Positions 16,999 through 25,458 of a stretch of 64,000 nt of DNA are shown here, piece after piece (position 1 is the first letter of the stretch; every line of letters starts with the position of its first letter). Source of the stretch: HGW-17 sp938004375 (GTDB lineage Bacteria > Myxococcota_A > Polyangia > HGW-17). Under the pieces are notes generated by a model. That model was not told the DNA's origin. It saw only the letters and a program-made list of their open reading frames with translations, and made no database searches. The position numbers were made by a program, and so were the translations under genes. The stretch lies in NCBI GenBank assembly GCA_036802685.1, contig DAIRVS010000003.1, positions 1-64,000 on the forward strand. The letters are read 5' to 3'.

Positions 16999-18081
16999 CT
17001 ACAGGACGCAGCTTTCCTCGACCCAGACCCCGCCCGCGTCGGCGCAGATCTCGGCGGCCGTGCGGGCGACGTCCCAGAGCTTGATCTCGTCGAGGTAGCC
17101 GGTGAAGAAGTGGTTGTTCTCGGCCTGTCCCCCGCCGAGATAGTTCGAGGCCACGTAGAAGCGGGAGTCGGCCATCACTGGAACGGGACCGCCGGGCAGC
17201 ACCTCGGCCGAGCCCGCGGGCAGGCCGTCCACGAACAGGGACAGGCTGGCGCCGTCCCAGGTGAAGGCGACGTGGTGCCAGGAGCCGGTGGGCACCATGC
17301 CGGTGGAGACCACCGCGGAGTCCCAGTCGCCGACCCCGGCCTCGAGGGTGAAGTCGGGGGTCAGGGCCATGTAGAAACCCAGGCCGGTGGCGTCGTAGCT
17401 CTCGACGGAGGACACGATCATGGACAGTTCCATCCCGACCATGGAAGCCTGGATCCAGGCCTCGACGGTGAGGGCCTCGGTGCCCTCGTACCCCGGACCG
17501 CAGTCCATGTAGGCGCGCAACCCGGCCGTGGAGTCGAAGAAGATGCTGTCGCCGATGCGCCCCGGCATGCCGCGCAGCACGGCGCCCGTTCCAAATTCGT
17601 GGATCACGCACATGTTGTTGGTGTCCGCCGAGTTCATCTCCTGGGCGGACATGGTGTCCATCTTGTACCAGCCGATCAGGCGCTCGTCGGTGTCCGTGCA
17701 GGCGGAGTCGTCCACCGTGCAGTCCGTGTTGCAGGCCAGCGCGCCGCCGGCGTGTCCCCAGGTCACGCAGGTGGCTTCGCCGAAGTCGGCGCCGTCGCAC
17801 TCCTCGGTGAACTCCCGAACGGAGTCCCCGCAGGCGTACTCCCACTCGCAGGTCGACGAGCAGCCGTCACCGGAGGACATGTTGCCGTCGTCGCACTCCT
17901 CCTCTCCGAGGATCCGCCCGTCGCCGCAATACCCGTTGTTCACGTTGTTCACGTTGTTGACGTTGTTCACGTTGTTGACGTTGTTCGCGTTGTTCGCGTT
18001 GTTCGCGTTCTTCTTGTCTCCGTCGTCACACGCGACCGACCAGAACAAAAGGACGACGAGCGGCAGAATCGGGGTACGCAT
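16999..18081 (-). CDS. LamG-domain lipoprotein with Asn-repeat spacer and DUF4215 modules
   Basis: 360-residue lipoprotein with lipobox SVAC. Directly after it comes a 25-residue spacer of N-N-A and N-N-V units, then two DUF4215-type Cys modules (CGDGRILGEEECDDGN and CGDSVREFTEECDG). A LamG/concanavalin-like jelly roll fills about residues 150-340 (LTVEAWIQ, GSWHHVAFTWDGASLSLFVDG, YLDEIKLWD), and the protein ends in Cys. Such jelly rolls bind glycans or proteins. The AAGGAG Shine-Dalgarno lies inside the end of the ferritin-like gene, 3 bases upstream, so it is probably the last gene of the long redox operon although its role looks unrelated. Confidence 0.85.
   Translation of the reverse strand: MRTPILPLVVLLFWSVACDDGDKKNANNANNANNVNNVNNVNNVNNVNNGYCGDGRILGEEECDDGNMSSGDGCSSTCEWEYACGDSVREFTEECDGADFGEATCVTWGHAGGALACNTDCTVDDSACTDTDERLIGWYKMDTMSAQEMNSADTNNMCVIHEFGTGAVLRGMPGRIGDSIFFDSTAGLRAYMDCGPGYEGTEALTVEAWIQASMVGMELSMIVSSVESYDATGLGFYMALTPDFTLEAGVGDWDSAVVSTGMVPTGSWHHVAFTWDGASLSLFVDGLPAGSAEVLPGGPVPVMADSRFYVASNYLGGGQAENNHFFTGYLDEIKLWDVARTAAEICADAGGVWVEESCVL
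17935..18009 (-). repeat. Nine-base coding repeat encoding an N-N-A / N-N-V spacer
   Basis: Seventy-five bases of near-perfect 9-base units (Asn-Asn-Val or Asn-Asn-Ala) inside the LamG lipoprotein gene. The same spacer recurs at 49111-49152 in another lipoprotein, and a short form occurs near 13735. The position directly between the lipid anchor and the first folded module suggests a flexible stalk. Confidence 0.9.
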
Positions 18082-18084
18082 GGT

Positions 18085-18558
18085 TCACTCCTTGGAAACG
18101 GGATACATGGACTGGTGAAAGGCCATCAGGCGGCGCTCGTGGCCGGTCTCCTGGGCGACGAGCTCGCTGAAGACCTCCTGGAGGTCGCCGAAGTCAGAGA
18201 GCGCCATCAGGCTGCGGTACAGGGCGGCCGTGCCCCGCTCCCGGGCGGCGGCGGCCAGCAGCACGTCGCCGAGCCCGGCGCCGGCGGGCACCACCGGAAG
18301 ATCGACGATGCGCTGCACGTTCTCTCCCACCTCGGCGTGGGGGACGCCCTTTGTCCTCCAGTGGCCCCTCTTGCGCAACAGGATGTCTTTGTGGTTCTGC
18401 TCCTCGAGGGCGAGAATCTTGAACAGTTTCACGACCTCGGGGGCCGCGGTGTCGGCATGGGACCGGGCGGCCTCGACGTAGAACGCGTGGCTCTCCTCTT
18501 CGATGCGGACCGCGAAGTCGATGATGTCGTCGAGGGTGGCGTTGGTCCAGTCTCTCAT
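18085..18558 (-). CDS. Ferritin-like diiron protein (rubrerythrin family, no rubredoxin domain)
   Basis: 157 residues forming a four-helix bundle with the diiron ligand pattern: EEESHAFY near residue 20, LEEQNHKDIL near 51-60, ARERGTAALY near 105 and ETGHERRL near 137. Family members reduce peroxide or store iron and commonly protect anaerobic metabolism from oxygen. There is no C-terminal rubredoxin CxxC domain, so electrons must come from a separate donor. The start overlaps the stop of the Mbx-like N-subunit fusion by 4 bases (ATGA), which strongly suggests a functional link, for example protection of its Fe-S clusters. Confidence 0.85.
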   Translation of the reverse strand: MRDWTNATLDDIIDFAVRIEEESHAFYVEAARSHADTAAPEVVKLFKILALEEQNHKDILLRKRGHWRTKGVPHAEVGENVQRIVDLPVVPAGAGLGDVLLAAAARERGTAALYRSLMALSDFGDLQEVFSELVAQETGHERRLMAFHQSMYPVSKE

Positions 18559-20368
18559 GGCTTTTCTTCTCCGGAAATGAGGGCGTCCACGGCCCGGGCC
18601 GCCTCGTGGCCATCGGCGACGGCGTGTATGATATCAGGTCCGTGGAGAATGTCACCGGCGACGAAGACCCCCGGGAGCCCAGTGGCCAGGGCGGGGGCGC
18701 GGCCCCGGGCGATCCCCAGCGCGGCCTGCTGATCGGCGGTCAGGAAGGACCAGTCGGCGCTCTGGCCGATGGCCTCCACGATCTGGGTGCCCGCGTAGCA
18801 GGAGGTCACCTGCGGCGACAGCCGCGGGTCGAAGCGGCCCTGCTCGTCGAAGACGCGGTCGCAGCGGCACACCGACAGCCCCGAGATGCGTCCCTCACCG
18901 TCGAACTCCACGGCCTGGGGCGCCCAGGACGGCTCCATGACGATGCCCTCCTCCTGGGCCTCCTCGATCTCCTCCTCGTCGGCGGGCATCTCGTGCCGGC
19001 TCTCCAGGCAGGTCACGAGCAGATCCACCTTCCCGTGGCGGAGCTTCTGCAGGCGCGCCAGGGTGCGGGCGATGTCCATGGCGACGTTGCCGCCGCCCAC
19101 CACCACGATCTTCTTCTCCACCGGGATCTCCTCGCCGACGCGATGGCGCCGCAGGAGCTCGATGGCGCGGTACACGCCCGGGGCCTCCCAGCCCGTCATG
19201 CGCGTGGTGCGACCGTCGAACAGGCCGATGCCGATGATCACCGCGTCGTGGGAGGCGCGCAGCTCGTCGAAGGAGAGGTTGGGCCCCACGGAGACGCCCC
19301 GGCGGNNNNNNNNNNGAGCACCTCGTCGGGAAGGCGGTAGGCGGGGATGCCGTAGCGCATGGTGCCGCCTGCCTTGGGCATGCGCTCGAGGACGGTGACC
19401 TCGTGGCCCAGGCCCGCGAGGTAGTAGGCGGCGGCGAGGCCGGCGGGACCGGAGCCGATCACGGCCACCTTCTTCGGCGAGGCGGCGGCGATCTTCTGGG
19501 CCCTGGCGGCCTTCACCCGCTCCTCCTGGGGCAGATGGTCGAGGGCATAGCGCTTGAGCCAGCGGATGGCCACGGCCTCTCCGCGATGGGAGAGGGCGCA
19601 CACGGTCTCACACTTGTGGGTGCAGACGCGGCCGCACACCGCCGGCAGCGGGTTGGTCTCGTACATGATCCTCACCGACTCGTCGAGCCGGTCGTCGTAA
19701 ATCGCCCGGATGTACTCGGGGATGGCCATGTTCGCCGGGCAGGTGGCGGTGCAGATGCCGCACTCGATGCAGCGGGCCGCCTCGCGCAGGGCGGCCTCGC
19801 GGGTGAAGCCGTGGACGATCTCCAGGAAGCCGGTCACCCGCTCCCCGGGAGCCGCCTGGGTCATCCCCTGGCGCTTCAGGTCCAGCCAGCGGGTGTGCTC
19901 GGTCTGCACCCAGCCGGGATCCTCGGCGTTGCGGTGATCGGGCCGGAGGGTGAACATCTCCCGCTTCCAGATCACCTCCTCGAGGGGATCCTCCTTCAGG
20001 CTCGGCTGCGTATAGATGTACCGGCGGCTCATCTGCAGGCTCCGGCTGGGGCAGGAGTCCACGCAAAAGGCGCAGAAGCAGCAGCGTCCGTAGTCGATCA
20101 CCGGCCGCTCGTCCGTCTTCGCGGGATCCGCTGGGGCCTCGGGGTCCGGGGTCATCGTGATCGCGGCCGTGGGGCAGACCCGGGAGCAATTGCCGCAGCC
20201 CAGGCAGGCGGCCAGGTCGTTGGCGTGCATGCCGCGATAGATCAGGCTCGGCCCGGGCTTCCCGTGGACGTTCAGGTCGTGCTTCGGGTAGCAGATCGTG
20301 GCCGGGCGACGAAACAGGTTCGCCAGGATGGAGAACGGGGCGAAGAAACTCTTTTCACCGAGTGCCAT
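18555..20368 (-). CDS. Mbx/NuoI-like ferredoxin subunit fused to a GltD/NfnB-type FAD/NAD(P) oxidoreductase (interrupted by an assembly gap)
   Basis: Residues 1-145 match NuoI/MbhN: LFRRPATICYP at 19-29 and two 4Fe-4S motifs, CLGCGNCSRVCP (55-66) and CCFCAFCVDSCP (96-107). Residues 190-350 match the GltD/NfnB front: CIECGICTATCP (200-211), a four-Cys set (about 245-257), and FAD motif GSGPAG (305-310) to GTMRYGIPAYRLPDEVL. Then ten Ns (19306-19315) break the gene and the frame changes; about a dozen residues seem missing. After it come DAVIIGIGL, NAD(P) motif GGGNVAMDIARTL and a terminal FAD segment VFVAGDILHGPDIIHAVADGH. In the Mbx-like operon it takes the place of the N subunit, so NAD(P)H or ferredoxin could feed the complex directly. 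Confidence 0.85.
19306..19315. other. Assembly gap (10 N) inside the fusion oxidoreductase gene
   Basis: Ten Ns mark an unresolved join. The open frames on the two sides differ by two bases, yet both are clearly the same protein, so the true gap length is not 10. Comparison with the GltD fold suggests roughly 30-45 missing bases; this is an estimate from the family pattern, not a measurement. Confidence 0.97.
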
Positions 20369-20377
20369 GGGGGCCTC

Positions 20378-21529
20378 CTAGCGGTCGATGTCCGGCGGGC
20401 AGATGGCGAACGACGCCATCCACGCGGCGACGTCGTCGATCTTCATGCCCGGAAGGTGCTTGTGGCACAGGTACAGGCCCGCTGGCAGGGAGGGCCCGCG
20501 CACGGAGACGCGGTAGGGCTTCTCGCCGCCGTCGGAGACGACGTAGTAGCCGAACTCGCCCTTCGAGCTCTCGACCTTGGAGTAGGCGTCCCCGGCCGGG
20601 ACCTTGAGCTTGGCCAGGTTGCCCAGGTCGGCGTGCACCGGCCCGTCGGGAATCCGGGCCAGCAGCCTGCGCAGGATGCGGACGCTCTCGGCGAAGTCCA
20701 GGCGGACCTGGACCGCGCGGGCCAGCGCGTCGCCGCCGCCGGAGGTGGGGATGTCCACCTGGATCTCGGGATAGGCGGCGTAGGGCGCGTCCACGCGGAT
20801 GTCGGCCTTCACGCCCGTGGCGCGCAGCGCGGGGCCGGTCACGCCCGAGGCCATGGCCTCCTCGGCGGTGATCGGCGCCATGCCCTGAAGGCGGTCCCAC
20901 ACCACGTGGTTCTCGTAGAGCAGCCGGTCGTACTCGGGCATCTGGGCCTCGAGGTGGTCGAGCAGCCGGGAGACGGAGTCGAACCAGCCCTCGGGGGCGT
21001 CGTTGCGCACGCCGCCGGGCACGTTGTAGATGTGGTACACGCGGGCGCCGGTGAGCGCCTCGAAGCGGTCGAGGATCAGATCCCGCTCGATCATCATCAG
21101 GTACATCGTGCTGTAGTGTCCGAGCGCGCCCGCGAGGCCGCCCATGCCCATGTAGAGCGACCCCAGTCGCGAGAGCTCGAGGGTGATCGAGCGCATCCAG
21201 CGGCCGCGGATGGGCACCTCGCAGCCCAGGAGCTTCTCCACGGCCTGGCAGTAGGCAACCTCGTTGGGATCCGGATCCGGGACGCAGACCCGAGGGATCA
21301 GGGAGACGTTGGCCGCCCAGGCCTTGTTCTCCATGGCCTTCTCGAAGCCGCGGTGGAGCTGGCCGGCGTTGGGGCGCACCCGGACGACCTCGGTGCCGAT
21401 CATGGTCAGGACGTACCCGAAGTTGCCGTGCATGCCCGGGTGGTTGGGGCCGAAGAAGAGGTCGTAGTCGGCGTACTCGCCGGCCTCACGGAGTTTCTCG
21501 AGGGTGGTGTAGCCGTCAGGAAGGTACAT
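20378..21529 (-). CDS. mbxL: Mbx/NuoD-like large subunit (L) with CxxD in place of both hydrogenase CxxC motifs
   Basis: 383 residues, homologous to the catalytic subunit of group 4 NiFe hydrogenases and to NuoD. Landmarks are FGPNHPGMHGNFGYVL at 26-41, LHRGFEKAMENKAW near 59-71 and EVAYCQAVEKLLG at 90-102. Where hydrogenases have RICGIC, this protein reads RVCVPD (C82, D85). Where they have DPCxxC near the end, it reads AICPPDIDR (C377, D380). One Cys of each NiFe-binding pair is kept and the other is Asp, so a standard NiFe centre is not expected. This fits energy-converting-hydrogenase-related complexes such as archaeal MBX/MBS, whose L subunits also lack the full ligand set. It overlaps mbxK by 14 bases. 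Confidence 0.88.
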   Translation of the reverse strand: MYLPDGYTTLEKLREAGEYADYDLFFGPNHPGMHGNFGYVLTMIGTEVVRVRPNAGQLHRGFEKAMENKAWAANVSLIPRVCVPDPDPNEVAYCQAVEKLLGCEVPIRGRWMRSITLELSRLGSLYMGMGGLAGALGHYSTMYLMMIERDLILDRFEALTGARVYHIYNVPGGVRNDAPEGWFDSVSRLLDHLEAQMPEYDRLLYENHVVWDRLQGMAPITAEEAMASGVTGPALRATGVKADIRVDAPYAAYPEIQVDIPTSGGGDALARAVQVRLDFAESVRILRRLLARIPDGPVHADLGNLAKLKVPAGDAYSKVESSKGEFGYYVVSDGGEKPYRVSVRGPSLPAGLYLCHKHLPGMKIDDVAAWMASFAICPPDIDR

Positions 21530-22034
21530 CGCCGTCCTCCTTCTGCTCCGGGGCGAGCCCGAGCCCGGCGAGGGTGTAGGCCTTCAGGGAGTAGGCCTTC
21601 GGGTCGAAGTCCTTGCGCAGCGGCGGCCGGTCGTGCCAGTTGTGCAGGAACAGGGGCGAGAGGTCGGGGTTCCCCAGGAAGAAGACGCCCATCATTTCAT
21701 GAATCTCCTGCTCGTAGGCCTGGGCCTGCCCCCAGAGGCGGTGCGCGGTGAACATCCAGGCCTTCTCCCGCTCGGTGCGGGTCTTGACCAGCACGTGCAC
21801 CCGGTGCTCGTAGCTCCACACGTGATAGACGAGCTCGATCTCCTGGTCCCTGGGCCAGTCCACGGCGCTGATGAAGGCGAGGTGGACGAACGAGTGATCC
21901 CGCAGGAAGGACAACAACGGCAGGCAGCGGTCCCGGGGAACGCGAAGCTCCCACTGGGCGCCGCCCTTGTCGGTGAACCGGGCGTCGTCTCCGAAGAAAC
22001 GGGCCAACTGGCTCGAAAAGCGCTCAGGCGTCAT
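21516..22034 (-). CDS. mbxK: Mbx/NuoC-like subunit (K)
   Basis: 172 residues matching the 30-kDa NuoC/MbhK subunit, which packs between the J and L subunits. Visible family features are FIS-AVDWPRDQEIELVYHVWSYEHRVHVLVKT near residues 54-85, IHEMMGVFFLGNPDLSPLFLHNWHDRPPLRKDF near 110-145 and a short hydrophilic tail. It is not fused to the D/L subunit, as in group 4 hydrogenases and unlike the NuoCD fusion of enterobacteria. It overlaps mbxJ by 11 bases and mbxL by 14. Confidence 0.9.
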   Translation of the reverse strand: MTPERFSSQLARFFGDDARFTDKGGAQWELRVPRDRCLPLLSFLRDHSFVHLAFISAVDWPRDQEIELVYHVWSYEHRVHVLVKTRTEREKAWMFTAHRLWGQAQAYEQEIHEMMGVFFLGNPDLSPLFLHNWHDRPPLRKDFDPKAYSLKAYTLAGLGLAPEQKEDGDVPS

Positions 22035-22680
22035 GGCGCACCTCCCGCATTTCCTTGACTTCCGCCGGCGCGTCGTTCCACAGGCTCTCCACCAGGGCGG
22101 CGTCCGAGAACGGATCCTCCCACGGTTCGAGCACGGCCTCGGTGCGGGCCAGCACGGCGTCCTGGTTGCGCTTGTACCAGTCGAGGTGCTTGCGGTAGCG
22201 CTTGTAGCCGACCGCCTTCCCCGCCTGGATCTCGTCCATCAGTTTCTGGAACGCGTCGAGGACGGCCTGGGGGCGCGGCATGCAGCCGGCGATGGACATG
22301 TCCACGGGGATGAAGAGCTCGAGGTGGTTGATCACCGGATAGGCGTCCCAGTATATGCCGCCGTTGATCGGGCACGAGCCGAAGCCCACCACGTATTTCG
22401 GCTCCTGCATCTGCTCGTAGGAGCGGATCACGCGCTTGAGCGTCTTCACCGACAGGTAGCCGGTGATCAGCAGCAGGTCGGCCTGCCGCGGCGTGGCCAT
22501 GGGACCCATGCCGAAGCGCTCCATGTCGTAGCGCGAGGTCATCGACGGCGGCAGCTCGATGGCGCCGCAGCCCGTGCAGTAATAGAGCATCCACATCGAG
22601 CGCTTGCGGAAGTAGTTGAGCACGCTCTCCCAGGCGCTCTGGCGCTCGTCGCGCAGGTTGAACAGGACGGCGTCTTCCAT
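22024..22680 (-). CDS. mbxJ: Mbx/NuoB-like small subunit (J), proximal Fe-S cluster
   Basis: 218 residues. Cluster ligands are visible as YCTGCGAIELPPS near residue 34, GSCPINGG near 101 and GCMPRPQAV near 131. The first motif is CxxC, as in group 4 hydrogenase J subunits, rather than the adjacent CC of NuoB. This places the protein with Mbh/Mbx complexes rather than respiratory complex I. The C-terminal 70 residues are extended relative to archaeal J subunits. It starts one base after the H-like membrane subunit mbxM ends. Confidence 0.92.
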   Translation of the reverse strand: MEDAVLFNLRDERQSAWESVLNYFRKRSMWMLYYCTGCGAIELPPSMTSRYDMERFGMGPMATPRQADLLLITGYLSVKTLKRVIRSYEQMQEPKYVVGFGSCPINGGIYWDAYPVINHLELFIPVDMSIAGCMPRPQAVLDAFQKLMDEIQAGKAVGYKRYRKHLDWYKRNQDAVLARTEAVLEPWEDPFSDAALVESLWNDAPAEVKEMREVRHDA

Positions 22681-22681
22681 G

Positions 22682-23578
22682 TCAGAACCCCCCCTTCGTG
22701 GTCAGAAGCTGGATGAACGCGAGGGACCCCGCCCATTTCCAGAGATGGGCGATGCCCTGCTCGATCCGGTAGCGGGCCATCACGGCGTTGACGGCCATCG
22801 AGGTCAGGTACACCAAAACCTGCTTGCCGAAGAACGTGGCCGGGTTGGCCGCGCCCCCGAGGAACAGGTTCACGATCAGCGCGGTCTCGACGTACAACTG
22901 CACGCTGTGCAGCAGGAACGCCAGGCCGAGGTACTTGCCCGAGAGCTCCACCATGGGCCCCGAGGCGATCTCGGCGGGGGCGATCATCATGTCGTAGGGC
23001 CGCTCGCCGATCATGGCCTGGAAGGCGATCTCCACGGCGACAAAGCCGATGGGGAACTTCAGGAGGAACCAGTTCGACGGGCCGCCCTGCTGGGCGTTCG
23101 CGATGGCGAGCAGGTCCGAGGAACCGGTGACCACGATCATGGCCAGGATGACCATCACCAGCGGGACCTTGTAGCCGAACATGAGCGCCAGGGCCCGGGC
23201 GATGCCCAGGGGCGCCTGGGGGTTCCCTGACGCCGACACGCCCATGGCCATGCCCAGGTAGCCGATGGTCATCAGGTAGAGGATGATCACCAAGCTGCCG
23301 GATCCGGTGGGCGTCCACTGCACGAACGGCACGTAGTAGGCCGTCGCGATGAGGCCGGCCAGGGACATGATCGTGCCCAGGTCCATGACGAAGCCGTGGG
23401 TGATCGAGGTCTTGGAGAAGCACTTGAGGACGTCCAGGTAGGCCTGGTAGAAGGGCGGCCCGACGCGGCGCTGGAGGCGCGCCGTGAACTGGCGCCCCAG
23501 GCCCATGAGCAGGAGCCCGAGCCCCATGGCCAGGAAACTCACGCCCAGCAGCTGCGGAAGCATGTTCAAGAATCTCAT
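22682..23578 (-). CDS. mbxM: Mbx/NuoH-like membrane subunit (M)
   Basis: 298-residue integral membrane protein with about eight helices, homologous to NuoH/MbhM, which anchors the peripheral arm and forms the first part of the ion-coupling path. Family landmarks are RRVGPPFYQAYLDVLKCFSK at about residues 37-56, a conserved acidic stretch around VAVEIAFQAMIGERPYDMMIAPAEIASGPMVE near 180-212, and the Arg-rich ARYRIEQG near the end. It overlaps the preceding antiporter-like gene by 4 bases. Confidence 0.92.
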   Translation of the reverse strand: MRFLNMLPQLLGVSFLAMGLGLLLMGLGRQFTARLQRRVGPPFYQAYLDVLKCFSKTSITHGFVMDLGTIMSLAGLIATAYYVPFVQWTPTGSGSLVIILYLMTIGYLGMAMGVSASGNPQAPLGIARALALMFGYKVPLVMVILAMIVVTGSSDLLAIANAQQGGPSNWFLLKFPIGFVAVEIAFQAMIGERPYDMMIAPAEIASGPMVELSGKYLGLAFLLHSVQLYVETALIVNLFLGGAANPATFFGKQVLVYLTSMAVNAVMARYRIEQGIAHLWKWAGSLAFIQLLTTKGGF

Positions 23579-25458
23579 GACAGCACCCCGAAGAGGATGA
23601 GCAGGGCGGCGCCCAGCAGGATGGACCACGTCGAGAAGGCCGCGCTGGCGAACCCGTCGGCGACCAGGGAGCCGGTGCGCACGAGGGCGCGGGCGACGCG
23701 GGCGAAGAGGGCCTCGGTGGCGCCCAGCGGGATTCGGGAGAACAGGACGCGGATGGGCTGGTAGAAGGCGTAGGCGTACTGGTAGCGCTCCGGGGTCAGA
23801 CCCCAGTCGGCGGGATCCTCGCCGGAGGTGTAGTTGTCCATCATGGGCACCTTGGTGCGCCGCCCGCCCAGCACGAAGAACAGGAACACCAGCGCGGCGG
23901 CGAAGCCGAAGACGCCGAAGAGCGTGGCGAAGTCGATGTGCGCCGTCGCCCCGACGACGATGGTCCAGTTGGAGCGCACGGCGTCGAGCCCGTGGCTGGC
24001 GAGCACCCAGTTGACGGGCTTCAGGATCAGGCCCGGGGCGAAGCCGACGGCCATGAGCGCGAGCATGAAGGCCACCATGGGCAGCGCCATGAGGAAGGGC
24101 ACCTCCCGCACGTGTTCGTGGCGGGTGGAGAGCTGGCCCAGGAAGATGCTGTGGAGCGCCCGGTACAGGTAGAGGAAGGCGCCGGTGGAGGCGAAGAACA
24201 GGGCGGTCGCCTGGAAGACCAACTGCTTCTCGAAGAGAGCCTGGAAGATCATCCACTTCGAGGCGAAGCCGGACATCGGCGGGATGCCGGCGGCGGCGAT
24301 GATCGCCAGCAGGAAGGTCATGAAGGTGAGCGGCATGCGCAGGGCCAGGCCACCCATGCGGTGCATCTCCCGCTCGCCGGTGCGCCACTTCACCGCGGCC
24401 ACGGTGGTGAACATGGCGCCCTTGAAGACCATGTGGTTGGCGAGGTGGAAGAGCGCGGCCGCCGTACCCAGCACGCTGTGCGCGGAGAGGGCGGTGCCGA
24501 TGTAACCGAGGTTGGCCACCGTGGACCAGGCCAGCAGGCGCTTGGCGTCGTTTGTGAAGATGGCCATGAGGGTGCCCACCACCGCGGTGAGGGCGGAGAC
24601 CCAACCGAGAATGTACAGCGGCCAGGGGATCCCGGAGATCGTGCGCACCGCACCCTCGGGGGTGTGGAAGAACACGGGCACCCATACCACGAACAGACCG
24701 TAGATGCCGTACTTGATGAGGACGCCCGAAAGGAAGGGGGAAAAGTCGTCGGGCGCTTCAGCGTGGGCGAAGGCCGGCCACATGTGGAACGGGAACAGGG
24801 CGGCCTTGGTCAAAAAGGCCAGGGAGAAGAGCCCGAGCACGGGCCAGGCGGCCGCGCGCCCCGAGGCGACCCAGCCGGTGAGGGTGACCAGGCTGTCGTC
24901 GATGCGAAAACTGCCGTTGTGGAGCGCGATCCACCAGGCGCCGGCCAGGAGCGAGAGGGACCCGAGCGCGGAGAGCGCGAAGTACCAGAGGCCCGCCGAG
25001 AACGCGTGACCCCGGCGGTGACCCACGATGATCAGGGTGAGCACCGAGGCCAGCTCCCAGCAGACGAAGAACGTGATCCAGTCCGCGGCCAGGAAGACCC
25101 CGCTGCCGAAGCCCAGCAGGGCCAGGTAGAGGGGGGCGATCCCGGAGTCGTGGCGCTCGTCGTTGAACACCAGCGAGAACAGGGTGAAGGAGGCCGTGGC
25201 CAGGGACGACATCACCAGGAAGAACCAGGCCGTGGGCGTGAGGGCCAGGTGAAGTCCCAGGGCGGGCCCCAGCGCGTCCACCGGAAGGGCCGCCGAGAAG
25301 GGCATCATCTCACCCGGGCGGACCGCCACCAGGACGGTGGCGGTGGCCAGCGCGGTCAGGAACAGCAGCAGCCAGCGCAGCAGCCGCGGCAGGAACGCGG
25401 CGAGAAGGCCGAGGACCGGCGGCAGGATGACGAGGGCGGGGAGCAGGTACTTCGTCAT
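23575..25458 (-). CDS. Second antiporter-like subunit (NuoL/MrpA-type, MbxH' position)
   Basis: 627 residues with 14-16 predicted helices. The antiporter family features are FVCWELASVLTLIIVGHRRG near 130 (conserved Glu of TM5), FLTKAALFPFHMWPAFAHAEAPDDFSPFLSGVLIKYG near 220-255 (TM7 Lys and TM8 region), and NDAKRLLAWSTVANLGYIG with a further Lys near 305. A C-terminal extension contains DNYTSGEDPADWG and one or two more helices. Two antiporter-like subunits (this and the MrpD-like gene upstream) distinguish MBX/MBS from MBH, which has one. It probably translocates Na+ or H+. It overlaps both neighbours by 4 bases. Confidence 0.9.
   Translation of the reverse strand: MTKYLLPALVILPPVLGLLAAFLPRLLRWLLLFLTALATATVLVAVRPGEMMPFSAALPVDALGPALGLHLALTPTAWFFLVMSSLATASFTLFSLVFNDERHDSGIAPLYLALLGFGSGVFLAADWITFFVCWELASVLTLIIVGHRRGHAFSAGLWYFALSALGSLSLLAGAWWIALHNGSFRIDDSLVTLTGWVASGRAAAWPVLGLFSLAFLTKAALFPFHMWPAFAHAEAPDDFSPFLSGVLIKYGIYGLFVVWVPVFFHTPEGAVRTISGIPWPLYILGWVSALTAVVGTLMAIFTNDAKRLLAWSTVANLGYIGTALSAHSVLGTAAALFHLANHMVFKGAMFTTVAAVKWRTGEREMHRMGGLALRMPLTFMTFLLAIIAAAGIPPMSGFASKWMIFQALFEKQLVFQATALFFASTGAFLYLYRALHSIFLGQLSTRHEHVREVPFLMALPMVAFMLALMAVGFAPGLILKPVNWVLASHGLDAVRSNWTIVVGATAHIDFATLFGVFGFAAALVFLFFVLGGRRTKVPMMDNYTSGEDPADWGLTPERYQYAYAFYQPIRVLFSRIPLGATEALFARVARALVRTGSLVADGFASAAFSTWSILLGAALLILFGVLS

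Noticed and set aside
16136..17845. Minus-strand frame with Glu-Ile repeats joining two lipoprotein genes
   Set aside because: The repeat is the GATTTC hexamer read through; the real genes on each side have their own starts and lipoboxes.
18555..20368. Apparent frameshift splitting the oxidoreductase into two genes
   Set aside because: The frame change falls exactly on the 10-N assembly gap, and the domain order continues across it, so it is an assembly artefact and not a pseudogene.
20378..23578. Reading the NuoH/B/C/D-like genes as ordinary respiratory complex I
   Set aside because: Gene order, separate C and D genes, CxxC in the B-like subunit, attached Mrp genes and absence of nuoEFGAJK point to the Mbx/Ehr class.
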